Shown here: one piece after another, positions 44,764 to 52,372 of the stretch
How positions within the stretch are numbered: position 1 is the first letter of the stretch
Layout of the letters: each line of letters opens with the position of its first letter
Source of the DNA: Nesterenkonia alkaliphila
GTDB lineage: Bacteria; Actinomycetota; Actinomycetes; Actinomycetales; Micrococcaceae
Direction of reading: 5' to 3'
Length of the DNA stretch: 64,000 nt
Assembly: GCF_009758175.1 (NCBI RefSeq)
Contig: NZ_WRPM01000059.1
Location: 1-64,000, forward strand
Notes under the pieces: model-generated
The model's database searches: none
What the model saw: only the letters and a program-made list of their open reading frames with translations
Told to the model about the DNA's origin: nothing
Program-made: the position numbers and the translations under genes

Positions 44764-47112
44764 TCAGCCTACGCGGCGGACCTGACTGATGTTGTGCTGC
44801 TGGAAGACCGGCCGCACGCTCACCCCGGAGGAGGGGGAGCCGGCATCGGCGATCATCCCGCCGCCCAGGTAAATGGCCACGTGGTAGTTGCCCCAGAAGA
44901 TCAGGTCGCCAGGCTGGCGATTAGCCCAGGAGACCTGGGTTCCCTGGGTGATCTGGGCGTAGGTGGTGCGGCCCAGGCTCACACCGGCGCTGGCGTAGGC
45001 AGCCTGCACGAAGCTCGAGCAGTCCCAGGCGTTGGGGCCGTTGCCGCCCAGCTGGTAGTAGTTGCCGGAGCGGTTGGCCTCGGCGCGGGCCCAGTTCACA
45101 GCGATCTGAGCTGCCCCGCTGCCGCCGGTGTTGCCCGCCGGCTGGCTTCCGCCGCTGGAGGAGGAGCCGGAGGAGCTTGACCCGGACGAGCTTGACCCGG
45201 ACGAGCTCGACCCGGAGGAGCTTGACCCGGACGAGCTCGACCCGGAGGAGCTTCCGCCGGAGGAGCTGGAACCTGAGGAGCTGGAACCGCCCGATGAGCC
45301 GCTGGAGCTGCCGCCGGAGGAGCTGCTGCGCAGACCGCTCAGGTGGGTGGCCAGCTTGGAGGTGGACACGGTGCCGTCGCTGTTGAGCAGATCGGGCCGG
45401 TTGGCCGGGATCCACCGCCAGTAGTCTCCGCCGGAGCCGCCGCCGAACCTCGGGTCGATGTTGCTGCCCTCACTCAGCAGCCGCTGCAGCTCCCCGCTCA
45501 GATCGTCCCAGTGCGGGACCCGGTTCTGGGTAGGGGTGGGACTCGGGGTCGCAGTCCGAGTCGGAGATGAACTCGGAGTCGGCGTCGGGGTCCGGGTGGG
45601 GGACGGTGTGGCAGTGGGGCTCGGCGAGGAGCTGGCCGTCGGGCTCGGGCTGGGGGTCGGTGAGGCGCTGGCCGCAGCCTGAGCCGCTTGGTTCTCCAGG
45701 CGCGCGACCTCGCCCTCCACTACGGTCCAGCTCACGCTGCCGCTGCTGGTGGTGAACAGATCGTTGTTCAGAATCACCTGATAGTAGTCCTGGGCACCAC
45801 CGGCAAAGTCGCTGTCCAGCTCGGCGGCCTCAGCCAGCAGAGCCTTCTGGTCCGAGCTCAGCGATCCGTAGCTGGCCGCCCCGGACTGGGTGGGGGTTGC
45901 CGAGGGGCTGGGGCTTGGCGAAGAGGTCGCAGTCTCGCTGGGGCTCGGGCTGGCGCTGGGGCTGGGGGCAGGTTCCTCGGCGCGGGAGTCCAGGTAGGTC
46001 ACATGCGCTGCGAAGGCGTCCCAGTCCACGGCACCGCCGCTGGTGAGCTCCGCACTGTCGAGGACCAGCCGGTAGTAGTCGGCAGTTCCGCCGTCGAAGC
46101 CTTCCAGCTCAGCGCCCTGGGCCAGCAGCTCGCGCCGCTCGGCGCTGAGCGAGTCGAATGAGGTGACCTCAGACTCTTCGGACGATTCGGCTTCCCCTTC
46201 CGCTTCGTCCGAAGAGTCCTCGGTGGTCTGGTTGCTGGCCGAGGCTGTGGTCTGTTGGGTCTCGGCCGGGGTGCGCAGCTGGCTGATCCGGGTGGTGACG
46301 GCATCGCAGTCAATGCTGCCGTCCTCGCCGAAGTACCCGGTGCCGGTCTCGGAGACGTCCTCACGGTTGTAGAGCCACAGCAGGAAGTCGTCCAGTGAGC
46401 CCTCGAAGCCCTCTTCCTCCTGCAGGGTCTCAAGCAGTTCACAGGTCCGCTGGTCGGCTTCGCGGCGCTGCTGGAGGATCTGTGCCTCTTCGGCTCCGAG
46501 GTCGCCCAGGGAGGCGGCAGCCACTTCGTCCTGTGCGGCGGCGCGCTCCTCAGCCTCGCGCTGACGCTGCAGCGCCTCCGCGGCATCCTGCTCAGCCTGC
46601 TCATCGAGCTGCTGGTTGGTGGCGTCATCAGCCAGGGCATCACCCTCGCCCAGCAGGACATCGGCAGCGGAGGTCTCGGAATTCTGGTAATCGTCAGAGG
46701 CGTCAAGAGCAAGGGCCGCCTCGGCCTCGAGCTGGGCTCGCTCGGCCTCCTCGCGCAGCTCTGAGGCCTCCTCCAGTTCAGCGATGGCCAGGGACTGGTG
46801 CCGCATGAGCTCCAGCTCCAGCTCCTCGGCGCGATCTACAGCCTGGTCGATCCGGCCCAGGATGTCGATGATCATCTGGTCGCGTGCGTCAGCGGACTCA
46901 GCTGCGGTGGAGATCTCCTCCGCGGTGAGCGTCTCAGGCAGATCGGTTCGTACAAGAGTCTCGTCAGAGAGGTTCTGGCTGTCGCCCTGCTCCACGGCGG
47001 TGCCGTCGGAGGTGCGATCAGCGACCAGGTCGGGCAGAGTGGTCCCGATGAGCGCTGTAGTCACGATGGCGGCGGTGACGGCCGCCACCGCAAGATTGCG
47101 GCGGTGCTTCAC
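44764..47112 (-). CDS. NlpC/P60 endopeptidase with coiled coil and four novel repeats
   Basis: The 782-residue secreted protein starts with GTG after AGGAAG. A signal peptide (1 to about 30) leads to a long acidic coiled coil (about 80-230). Four copies of a roughly 55-residue repeat follow, separated by Ser/Pro/Thr linkers. Repeat hallmarks are LSxxxxxLLxxGxxLxxxFxGG, DYYxxIL and G(S/A)VxWxxxxxHVxxL. A Gly/Ser-rich spacer precedes the C-terminal NlpC/P60 domain (about 668-782). This has catalytic Cys in WDCSSFVQAAYASAG and His in YHVAIYLGGG. It is probably a cell-wall hydrolase cutting stem peptides, with the repeats as a spacer or wall-binding unit. Confidence 0.88.
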   Translation of the reverse strand: MKHRRNLAVAAVTAAIVTTALIGTTLPDLVADRTSDGTAVEQGDSQNLSDETLVRTDLPETLTAEEISTAAESADARDQMIIDILGRIDQAVDRAEELELELMRHQSLAIAELEEASELREEAERAQLEAEAALALDASDDYQNSETSAADVLLGEGDALADDATNQQLDEQAEQDAAEALQRQREAEERAAAQDEVAAASLGDLGAEEAQILQQRREADQRTCELLETLQEEEGFEGSLDDFLLWLYNREDVSETGTGYFGEDGSIDCDAVTTRISQLRTPAETQQTTASASNQTTEDSSDEAEGEAESSEESEVTSFDSLSAERRELLAQGAELEGFDGGTADYYRLVLDSAELTSGGAVDWDAFAAHVTYLDSRAEEPAPSPSASPSPSETATSSPSPSPSATPTQSGAASYGSLSSDQKALLAEAAELDSDFAGGAQDYYQVILNNDLFTTSSGSVSWTVVEGEVARLENQAAQAAASASPTPSPSPTASSSPSPTATPSPTRTPTPTPSSSPTRTATPSPTPTQNRVPHWDDLSGELQRLLSEGSNIDPRFGGGSGGDYWRWIPANRPDLLNSDGTVSTSKLATHLSGLRSSSSGGSSSGSSGGSSSSGSSSSGGSSSGSSSSGSSSSGSSSSGSSSSGSSSSGSSSSGGSQPAGNTGGSGAAQIAVNWARAEANRSGNYYQLGGNGPNAWDCSSFVQAAYASAGVSLGRTTYAQITQGTQVSWANRQPGDLIFWGNYHVAIYLGGGMIADAGSPSSGVSVRPVFQQHNISQVRRVG

Positions 47113-47414
47113 AATTCTTCCTCACTTTTCCTCTTAGGACGCAGCGGTCACGCCAACGTAGGTCCCGTAGTAGGAGAGACCCTGCTGCGGCTCCGGCCTG
47201 GACACGGACGCTCACCTGGAGGTTTGAAGACCCCCGGGGCAAGCGACTGAGATGGGAAACGTGTCTGGATCGGAACCCTTCGCGGTGCTGCTGGCGTTCA
47301 CGATAATTGCGAAAAGGTCACGGAGGCAATAGTCCCTCAGGTTTTCTGTGATGAAACTGTGAAGCCGAGATCCGCGTGATTCCGGGGAAGTATGGTCACA
47401 AAGCAGTATCTTTA

Positions 47415-47437
47415 AACCTTCAAGTAGGTTGAAGGTT
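47415..47437. promoter_or_regulatory. Operator-like dyad
   Basis: AACCTTCAA-GTAGG-TTGAAGGTT is a perfect 9-bp inverted repeat. The CCTTCAAGT..TTGAAGG form is reminiscent of MerR/SoxR-type operators. It lies about 300 bp upstream of the NlpC/P60 start and no regulator gene is adjacent. Confidence 0.45.
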
Positions 47438-47537
47438 AGCCCCGTACAACTTTGTCACAGGCTCTTCTGAGAAGGTTTCGCTCAGGGTGTCGCAGCGATT
47501 TTCCCTGCCGGATCTGGTATGCACCAGACCACCGTAT

Positions 47538-47599
47538 GAGCTGCAAGCGCAGCGGGCAGCGACTCTAATGCGTGAAGGCCGCGGTCACGCGGCCGAGAG
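47538..47599. ncRNA. 62-nt two-hairpin element, copy B
   Basis: Same plan and length as copy A. Hairpin 1 is GCTGC (47540-47544)/GCAGC (47556-47560) with an 11-nt loop. Linker GACTCTAATGCGTGAA (47561-47576) follows. Hairpin 2 is GGCCGCG (47577-47583), loop GTCA, CGCGGCC (47588-47594), then GAGAG. A further hairpin TCTGGT-ATGC-ACCAGA lies just upstream (47513-47528). On the minus strand it follows the usp stop by about 90 nt. Confidence 0.6.
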
Positions 47600-47691
47600 C
47601 GGCGGCGACGGGAACCGTGACGTCAGGGACCCGTGTAGCTGTGCAGCAGCTGTGCGGGCCACGTCATGGCGTGCGGCGCCGCGGGACAGAC

Positions 47692-48729
47692 TCAGAGCAC
47701 TGGGCCGAACTCAGGGCGGTTCTCGATACGCTCGTCCTCGCCCTCGGGGACCACCATCAGCGGTCCCTCGGCGTGCTGCAGCACGCCCTGGGATGTGGAG
47801 CCCAGCAGCATACCTGCGAAGCCGCCGCGCCCCCGGGTGCCTAAAACGGTCAGCTGAGCACTGCGCGTCTCGGCGACCAGCACATCGACCGCCGTGCCGT
47901 CGATGACCTCAGCATCAATCTCCAGGTCCGGGAAATGGCTGTTGAGCCAGAGCCGGCCGGCATTGAGCTTCTCCTGAAGCTCGGCCAGCGCATCAGTGTC
48001 CTCGATGTGGGTGGGGATCCACACCAGCGTCGCACCCAGCGGAGGCAGGGCACACACCAGCCTGAGCTTGGTGCCGCGCTCGGCAGCCTCCTGGGCGGCG
48101 GTCAGGGCGGCCACACGGCCGTAGTCAGACCCGTCCACTCCGGCCACCACAGGTCTTCTGTCCCGGGTGCGGATGGGCTTAGCGCCCTCTTCAATCAGAG
48201 AGGCCGGGGCCGGCGCGCCCGGCTGATCGGCACTGGAGACGATCGGAATCGCACCGGTGGCCGTAGTCACGGCGTTCTCCTCCTTGGAAGAGAACTTCAG
48301 GGGCACCAGCACAGTGGGACATTTGGCATGGGCAGGCAGGGCTGAGGAGACGGAGCCGAGCAGTCGGCCGAAGAAGCCTCCCCTGCCGCGGGAGCCCACC
48401 ACCAGCACCTCAGCAGACTCTGAGTACTCCAGCAGCACCGCGGTCGGGTCCCCGGACTCGATTCGGTAGGTCACCTCTCCGGGGTAGTCGCGCAGAAACT
48501 GCTTTGCCTCCTCCATGACTTTCTCCGCACCAGCGCGCAGGGAGGAGTCATCCATCATGGCGTAACCGCCGTCCATCGAGGAGGCCGCGAAAGCGGGGAT
48601 GGAATAGGCAGTCACCACGGTGAGGCCGAGCTCGCGGCGGTGTGCCTCAGCAGCAGCCCAGTGGGCGGCGCGCAGGGACTGTTCGGAGCCGTCTACTCCG
48701 ACGACGACGCCGGTGCTTTCGGGGATCAT
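47692..48729 (-). CDS. Universal stress protein, two UspA domains
   Basis: The 345-residue tandem UspA protein is paralogous to that at 29275. ATP-binding loops are LVVGSRGRGGFFGRLLGSVSSALPAHAKCP and VLGTRGRGGFAGMLLGSTSQGVLQHAEGPLMVVP. A non-conserved insert of about 30 residues (EENAVTTATGAIP) joins the halves. It starts at ATG 48729, 9 nt after GGAGG. An 11-mer copy encodes VVV near the N-terminus (GVVVGVDGSEQS). Confidence 0.92.
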   Translation of the reverse strand: MIPESTGVVVGVDGSEQSLRAAHWAAAEAHRRELGLTVVTAYSIPAFAASSMDGGYAMMDDSSLRAGAEKVMEEAKQFLRDYPGEVTYRIESGDPTAVLLEYSESAEVLVVGSRGRGGFFGRLLGSVSSALPAHAKCPTVLVPLKFSSKEENAVTTATGAIPIVSSADQPGAPAPASLIEEGAKPIRTRDRRPVVAGVDGSDYGRVAALTAAQEAAERGTKLRLVCALPPLGATLVWIPTHIEDTDALAELQEKLNAGRLWLNSHFPDLEIDAEVIDGTAVDVLVAETRSAQLTVLGTRGRGGFAGMLLGSTSQGVLQHAEGPLMVVPEGEDERIENRPEFGPVL

Positions 48730-48792
48730 GGCAGACCTCCTGGGATGTGGTGTTCCGACATCCTACCGATCACACCGGCGCTGCGCGAGGAT

Positions 48793-49734
48793 TCAGCGGC
48801 TCAGGTGCTGGACCAGGCGGCCCGGGTGATTAGTGGTGAGCTCCTGGACGCCGAGATCCACCATCAGATCCGCATCCGCCAGAGTGTCCACAGTCCATAC
48901 CCGCAGCCGCGAGCCGCGGGCTATCCATGCCTTGAGCTCCGCCCGGTGTTGCCGGGCGTAGCTGATGCCCGGACCGGCCATCCCCACCTGCCGGTTCCAC
49001 ACCAGTGCCTCCGATTCCTTCACGGCACGCCGCATCACTGCACCGACCAGTGGCCGCACGGCTGCGGAGAAACGCAGCCGCGCCAACCGGGCGCTGATAT
49101 CGGCTTCCTCCACCCGGGCAAAGAGAGCGCAGAGCTTGTCTGTGGGCACCAGCTCGCTCAGGTACCGCAATGAGGCGGGGTCAAAGCTCATGAAGCTCAC
49201 CCGCACAGTGTGGTCCCCCACTTCGATCCGTGAGGTTTCTGGGTCCCAGCCGGCAGCCAGCAGCACTTTCAGCGTCCGGTCCTCCAGCGCATGACCATAG
49301 GGGGAAGGATGCTTGAGCTCGATGGCCAGCCGAACATCCCGGCCGGCAGCGCAGACCAACTCGAGTACATCCTGCAGAGTCATCAGCTGCTGCGCCCTGG
49401 TCCCGTAGCAGGCCGGCAGTCGCGGCGTCTTCCAGCTGGAGACGTCCAGACGACGCAGCTGGGCCAAGGTGGTATCCGCCGCCGCACCAGTGCCATCTGT
49501 GGTGCGTTCCAAGGTGGCGTCATGAAAGCAGACCAGCTCCCCATCGCGGGTCAGGTGCAGATCAATCTCCAATCCCTCCGCACCATCCTCCAGGGCACGC
49601 AGATAGGCCGCTCGAGTGTGCTCAGGGAAGAGTGCTGAGGCGCCGCGGTGGGCGAAGACCCTTGCCCGGCGTCGTCGTGGGATGGCGGCTGAGTCCTCGA
49701 GGTCCTCAGGTACCGGCTGCAGACTGATGATCAC
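48793..49734 (-). CDS. Glycerophosphodiester phosphodiesterase
   Basis: The 313-residue TIM-barrel enzyme hydrolyses glycerophosphodiesters to glycerol-3-phosphate and alcohol. FAHRGASALFPEHTRAAYLRALEDGAEGLEIDLHLTRDGELVCFHDATLERTTDGTG holds the catalytic His pair and metal ligands (Glu, Asp). RLRVWTVDTLADADLMVDLGVQELTTNHP is the C-terminal signature. No signal peptide is seen, so it is probably cytosolic. An 11-mer copy gives the Arg run PRRRRAR. Confidence 0.93.
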   Translation of the reverse strand: MIISLQPVPEDLEDSAAIPRRRRARVFAHRGASALFPEHTRAAYLRALEDGAEGLEIDLHLTRDGELVCFHDATLERTTDGTGAAADTTLAQLRRLDVSSWKTPRLPACYGTRAQQLMTLQDVLELVCAAGRDVRLAIELKHPSPYGHALEDRTLKVLLAAGWDPETSRIEVGDHTVRVSFMSFDPASLRYLSELVPTDKLCALFARVEEADISARLARLRFSAAVRPLVGAVMRRAVKESEALVWNRQVGMAGPGISYARQHRAELKAWIARGSRLRVWTVDTLADADLMVDLGVQELTTNHPGRLVQHLSR

Positions 49735-49833
49735 GGTCCACAGACTAGGTTCCCGGGACCAACCGGCGACTGCCCGGAGGCCGAATGTCAGCCCAACTCT
49801 GCGTGAATAGTCGATGAACCGCGCTGATCCGGT

Positions 49834-50907
49834 TCAGTTCTTGGTGAACTCCCCCGGCAGCACGCTGACTTCCTGAACCTTCTGAGCTTTGCGGATAGCC
49901 TTAGCGTCTTTGCGGGAGCTCTTGGAAGCTGTTCTGAGCTGTTTCTTCTTCACCCGGCGCTCTTTGCGGTCCGCGCGGAGCTTCTCCCGCTCCAGGCCGC
50001 GCTGGAAATCCTCCACCAGGGCCCTGGGTGTCTGCTCCGGCAGCTCCCCGAAGGTGCTGTGAGCGGTGGAAGTGATCTGTTTGGCCAGCGCCCGGTTACC
50101 CACTCCTCCGATGACCGCGCCGATGCCGTAGGGCACTGCTCGGGCGAACATCGAGGTGCCCTGCCGGATGAAGAAGCGGCGCACGAACTGCTTCTTCAGT
50201 TGATTGGTGATGAGATTGGCCATCGTGGAGGACCCGGCAGAGTTCACAGCCAGGGAACTCATCGGCACAATGGACCCGACTGGTCCGGGGCCGCGGCCGT
50301 CAGCCTGAGCAGAGAGCTCCCCCAACAGCCTGCGGCCCTCATCGCCGAGCATAATGCCCATCACCAACAGTTTGGCCCGCTGCGGATCCTCGGTGCTGAT
50401 GCCGGAGAGCTCCGCCATGGACTGGGCATACAGGGCGCAGAGCTCCAAGAAGCTCCCCGTGGCCAACACGGACAGCCCCATCGAGGTGACAGTGCCGACC
50501 CTGGGAACCGCGGAGGTGGCGCCGATCAGCGCCCCGCCGCCAGTCATGGAGCGTTTGAACTCCTTGTCCAGCTGCATAGCCAGCTGGCGGTTGGTGAGAG
50601 TGGGGTGGGCTTTGCGCAGTCTGCGCAGATTAGCCAGCACCAGGGGGCGCTGCACAGTGACTGCGCGGGTCAGCCAGGTCTCGGCGCTGGGTGTGAGGGA
50701 GCCGTCCTCGTTGAACGCCTGGCGGGAGACAAGAGAGATGGACTTTGCGGCCAGAAACCCGGTGGCCGCACCCCGGAACAGCGGTTTGGAGGCCTTTCGG
50801 GCCGCCTGCTTCTCCTGTTTCCGGCGCAGCCGCTGCTCATTGCGGGGCAGCTGCGGCACGGGTGCCTGACGGCCTCCGGAGAAGGGCACAAGATTTGCTG
50901 AAGCCAT
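49834..50907 (-). CDS. EcsC-like protein
   Basis: The 357-residue product has very basic ends and a central hydrophobic helix-rich part. IGATSAVPRVGTVTSMGLSVLATGSFLELCALYAQSMAELSGIS and FARAVPYGIGAVIGGVGNRALAKQITSTAHSTFG are like the paired blocks of the EcsC family, whose role is unclear. The C-terminus (about 310-357) is Lys/Arg-rich. Family membership is by pattern only. It follows the EEP-like gene by 17 bp. Confidence 0.55.
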   Translation of the reverse strand: MASANLVPFSGGRQAPVPQLPRNEQRLRRKQEKQAARKASKPLFRGAATGFLAAKSISLVSRQAFNEDGSLTPSAETWLTRAVTVQRPLVLANLRRLRKAHPTLTNRQLAMQLDKEFKRSMTGGGALIGATSAVPRVGTVTSMGLSVLATGSFLELCALYAQSMAELSGISTEDPQRAKLLVMGIMLGDEGRRLLGELSAQADGRGPGPVGSIVPMSSLAVNSAGSSTMANLITNQLKKQFVRRFFIRQGTSMFARAVPYGIGAVIGGVGNRALAKQITSTAHSTFGELPEQTPRALVEDFQRGLEREKLRADRKERRVKKKQLRTASKSSRKDAKAIRKAQKVQEVSVLPGEFTKN

Positions 50908-50924
50908 ACTCCGAGTCTAGAGTC

Positions 50925-52229
50925 TCAGCCGCCTAGAGTCAGATCCACCCAGACCAGGCGGTCCGTCAGCGCATAGGCGCCTTCAGGGTTCACCACCTGG
51001 TAGCCGAGCTCGCCCTCCCCGGGCCAGAAGACGCCAGAGTTGTTCACCTGCAAAGAGGTGGAGGGCAGCACATAGGAGGCGCGGAGGTCCCGGTCCCCCG
51101 GTACGTACCGGGTGGCCAGCGGGTCAGTGTGCCATACGGAGCCGGGTCGGTCGGAGAGCGGGCGCTCGGTCACCGCCTCAGGCTGGGGGTCCTGGAGCAC
51201 CGCAGAGTCCAGCAGCACATCGAGGTTCTCGGAGCCGGTCTTGGCGGCGGGAACTCCGGCGACCACATAGTGGGCGGCCGTCTGGCCTGCGGCAGTCTCA
51301 CCCTCATCGTCATAGAGGTACCAGGCCTGGCCGGACACATAGTCTGAGATCACCTGCCGGAGGTCATCGCCCCGGGCAGTATCCTCGGCCCCGTTCTGAT
51401 CGGTGACGGCAGTGGTCACCAGGTTGACTCGGTGACCCTCCACCTCCACGGGAACATCCCAGAGTGTCGTCTCGCTGAGACGCAGCACGGAGGCTTCAAG
51501 ATCGGAGTAGCCCTGCGGCATCCCGGCCTCAGGGACATCGCTCCAGAGGAACTGTTGGAAGGTCCGCACCTCATCCTCCACGATGGGGTGTTTGGAGAAG
51601 ATCACGGTGCCGTACTGACCCGGATACTCCCCGTAGCCCACCGCATCCCCAGGTCCGCCAATGCTGCCGTCGCCGTCGAGGTCCACACCGGACTCTCGGC
51701 CGGAGTTAGTCGGTGCAGTAAAAACATAGGGGTAGTCCAGACCTGCTGCACTGTATTGGCCGGAGGCCAGGTATCCGCTGAGCTGCTCGGCGATCTGCTG
51801 GTCCTCGTCATAGCTGACCCCGGTGAGAATGAGCACATCGGGTTCGTTGAGCTGCGCGGTCTGCGCCACAGCCCTGGCCTGGCTGTGGTTTCCGGTGGCC
51901 AAGCTGTTCACCAGGCTCTGCACGGGGGCCTCGGCATCAGGGTCTGCGGTGATGCCGGCGTGCAGTGTGGCCACGCGCAGATCACCCTTTTCCTTGGTGA
52001 CTACTGAGGTGGCGGCGTCGTCCTGGTCGCCATTGGCCTCCTGGCTGGGCTGGCCGGGCGCAGGGTACAGAGGCGAGGGGATCGCACCAGCGACCCCCTC
52101 AGCAGTACCGGACTGCGCGGGCGGAACGGCGGCAAGAGAGAGGCATGCAGCCAGAAGCACTGCAGCGGCGGGGCGCAGCGCCTCCCTCTTCCTTATTCGG
52201 CGCGCAGGCATATCAGAGCCTGTGGGCAT
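50925..52229 (-). CDS. Secreted EEP-fold protein lacking catalytic residues
   Basis: The 434-residue product has a signal peptide (AAAVLLAACLSLAAVPPAQS). The rest follows the secreted endonuclease/exonuclease/phosphatase (EEP) proteins of actinobacteria: YPYVFTAPTNSGRESGVDLDGDGSIGG, YPGQYGTVIFSKHPI, VRTFQQFLWSDVP, YVLPSTSLQVNNSGVFWPG. The active-site positions are changed. The LLNE-type motif is LILTGVSYD, the AGDxN motif is VVAGVPAAK, the DYVLPS Asp is Ser and the terminal SDHRLVW is LTDRLVW. It is probably a non-catalytic binding protein. The start at 52229 is chosen to give a normal signal peptide; 52211 is also possible. Confidence 0.7.
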   Translation of the reverse strand: MPTGSDMPARRIRKREALRPAAAVLLAACLSLAAVPPAQSGTAEGVAGAIPSPLYPAPGQPSQEANGDQDDAATSVVTKEKGDLRVATLHAGITADPDAEAPVQSLVNSLATGNHSQARAVAQTAQLNEPDVLILTGVSYDEDQQIAEQLSGYLASGQYSAAGLDYPYVFTAPTNSGRESGVDLDGDGSIGGPGDAVGYGEYPGQYGTVIFSKHPIVEDEVRTFQQFLWSDVPEAGMPQGYSDLEASVLRLSETTLWDVPVEVEGHRVNLVTTAVTDQNGAEDTARGDDLRQVISDYVSGQAWYLYDDEGETAAGQTAAHYVVAGVPAAKTGSENLDVLLDSAVLQDPQPEAVTERPLSDRPGSVWHTDPLATRYVPGDRDLRASYVLPSTSLQVNNSGVFWPGEGELGYQVVNPEGAYALTDRLVWVDLTLGG

Positions 52230-52372
52230 GGGTTCCACCGTAACCCGTCTGGGGCGGGAGGCCAACCCCGGAGGGGTCTCTACACAAAACAGTTATCAAC
52301 GTGTAATCGGAGCTGAATTGTATAGAGTAGCTGGGTAAAGAGATACACAACTCGCAATTGAGGAGGATCTTC

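Larger units (their letters stand above)
47113..47691. other. 579-bp intergenic region between usp and the NlpC/P60 gene
   Basis: It contains the NlpC/P60 leader, a dyad (47415-47437) and copy B of the 62-nt element (47538-47599). On the minus strand a possible 23-codon ORF (47205-47134, GTG start, ending ..SYYGTYVGVTAAS) with AGGTGA upstream stops 21 nt before the NlpC start. It could be a leader peptide. I see no convincing full-size gene. Confidence 0.5.

Noticed and set aside
45140-45320. Short tandem repeats that could suggest a CRISPR-like or mobile array.
   Set aside because: They are codon-level Gly/Ser repeats inside the NlpC/P60 gene, without spacers.
47113-47280. ydaO (c-di-AMP) riboswitch in the NlpC/P60 leader, common before such genes in actinobacteria.
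   Set aside because: Fragments such as GGTGAG and a GGGG stretch are present, but the invariant CCCGAA..CAGCTAACC part is missing. An Infernal run with the ydaO model would settle it.
47538-47599. tRNA-like (suppressor) reading of the 62-nt element: CTCTAAT and CTTCAAT look like anticodon loops for UAG and UGA.
   Set aside because: The bases around the loop do not form an anticodon stem, and there is no T-arm or acceptor stem. The two real hairpins pair elsewhere.
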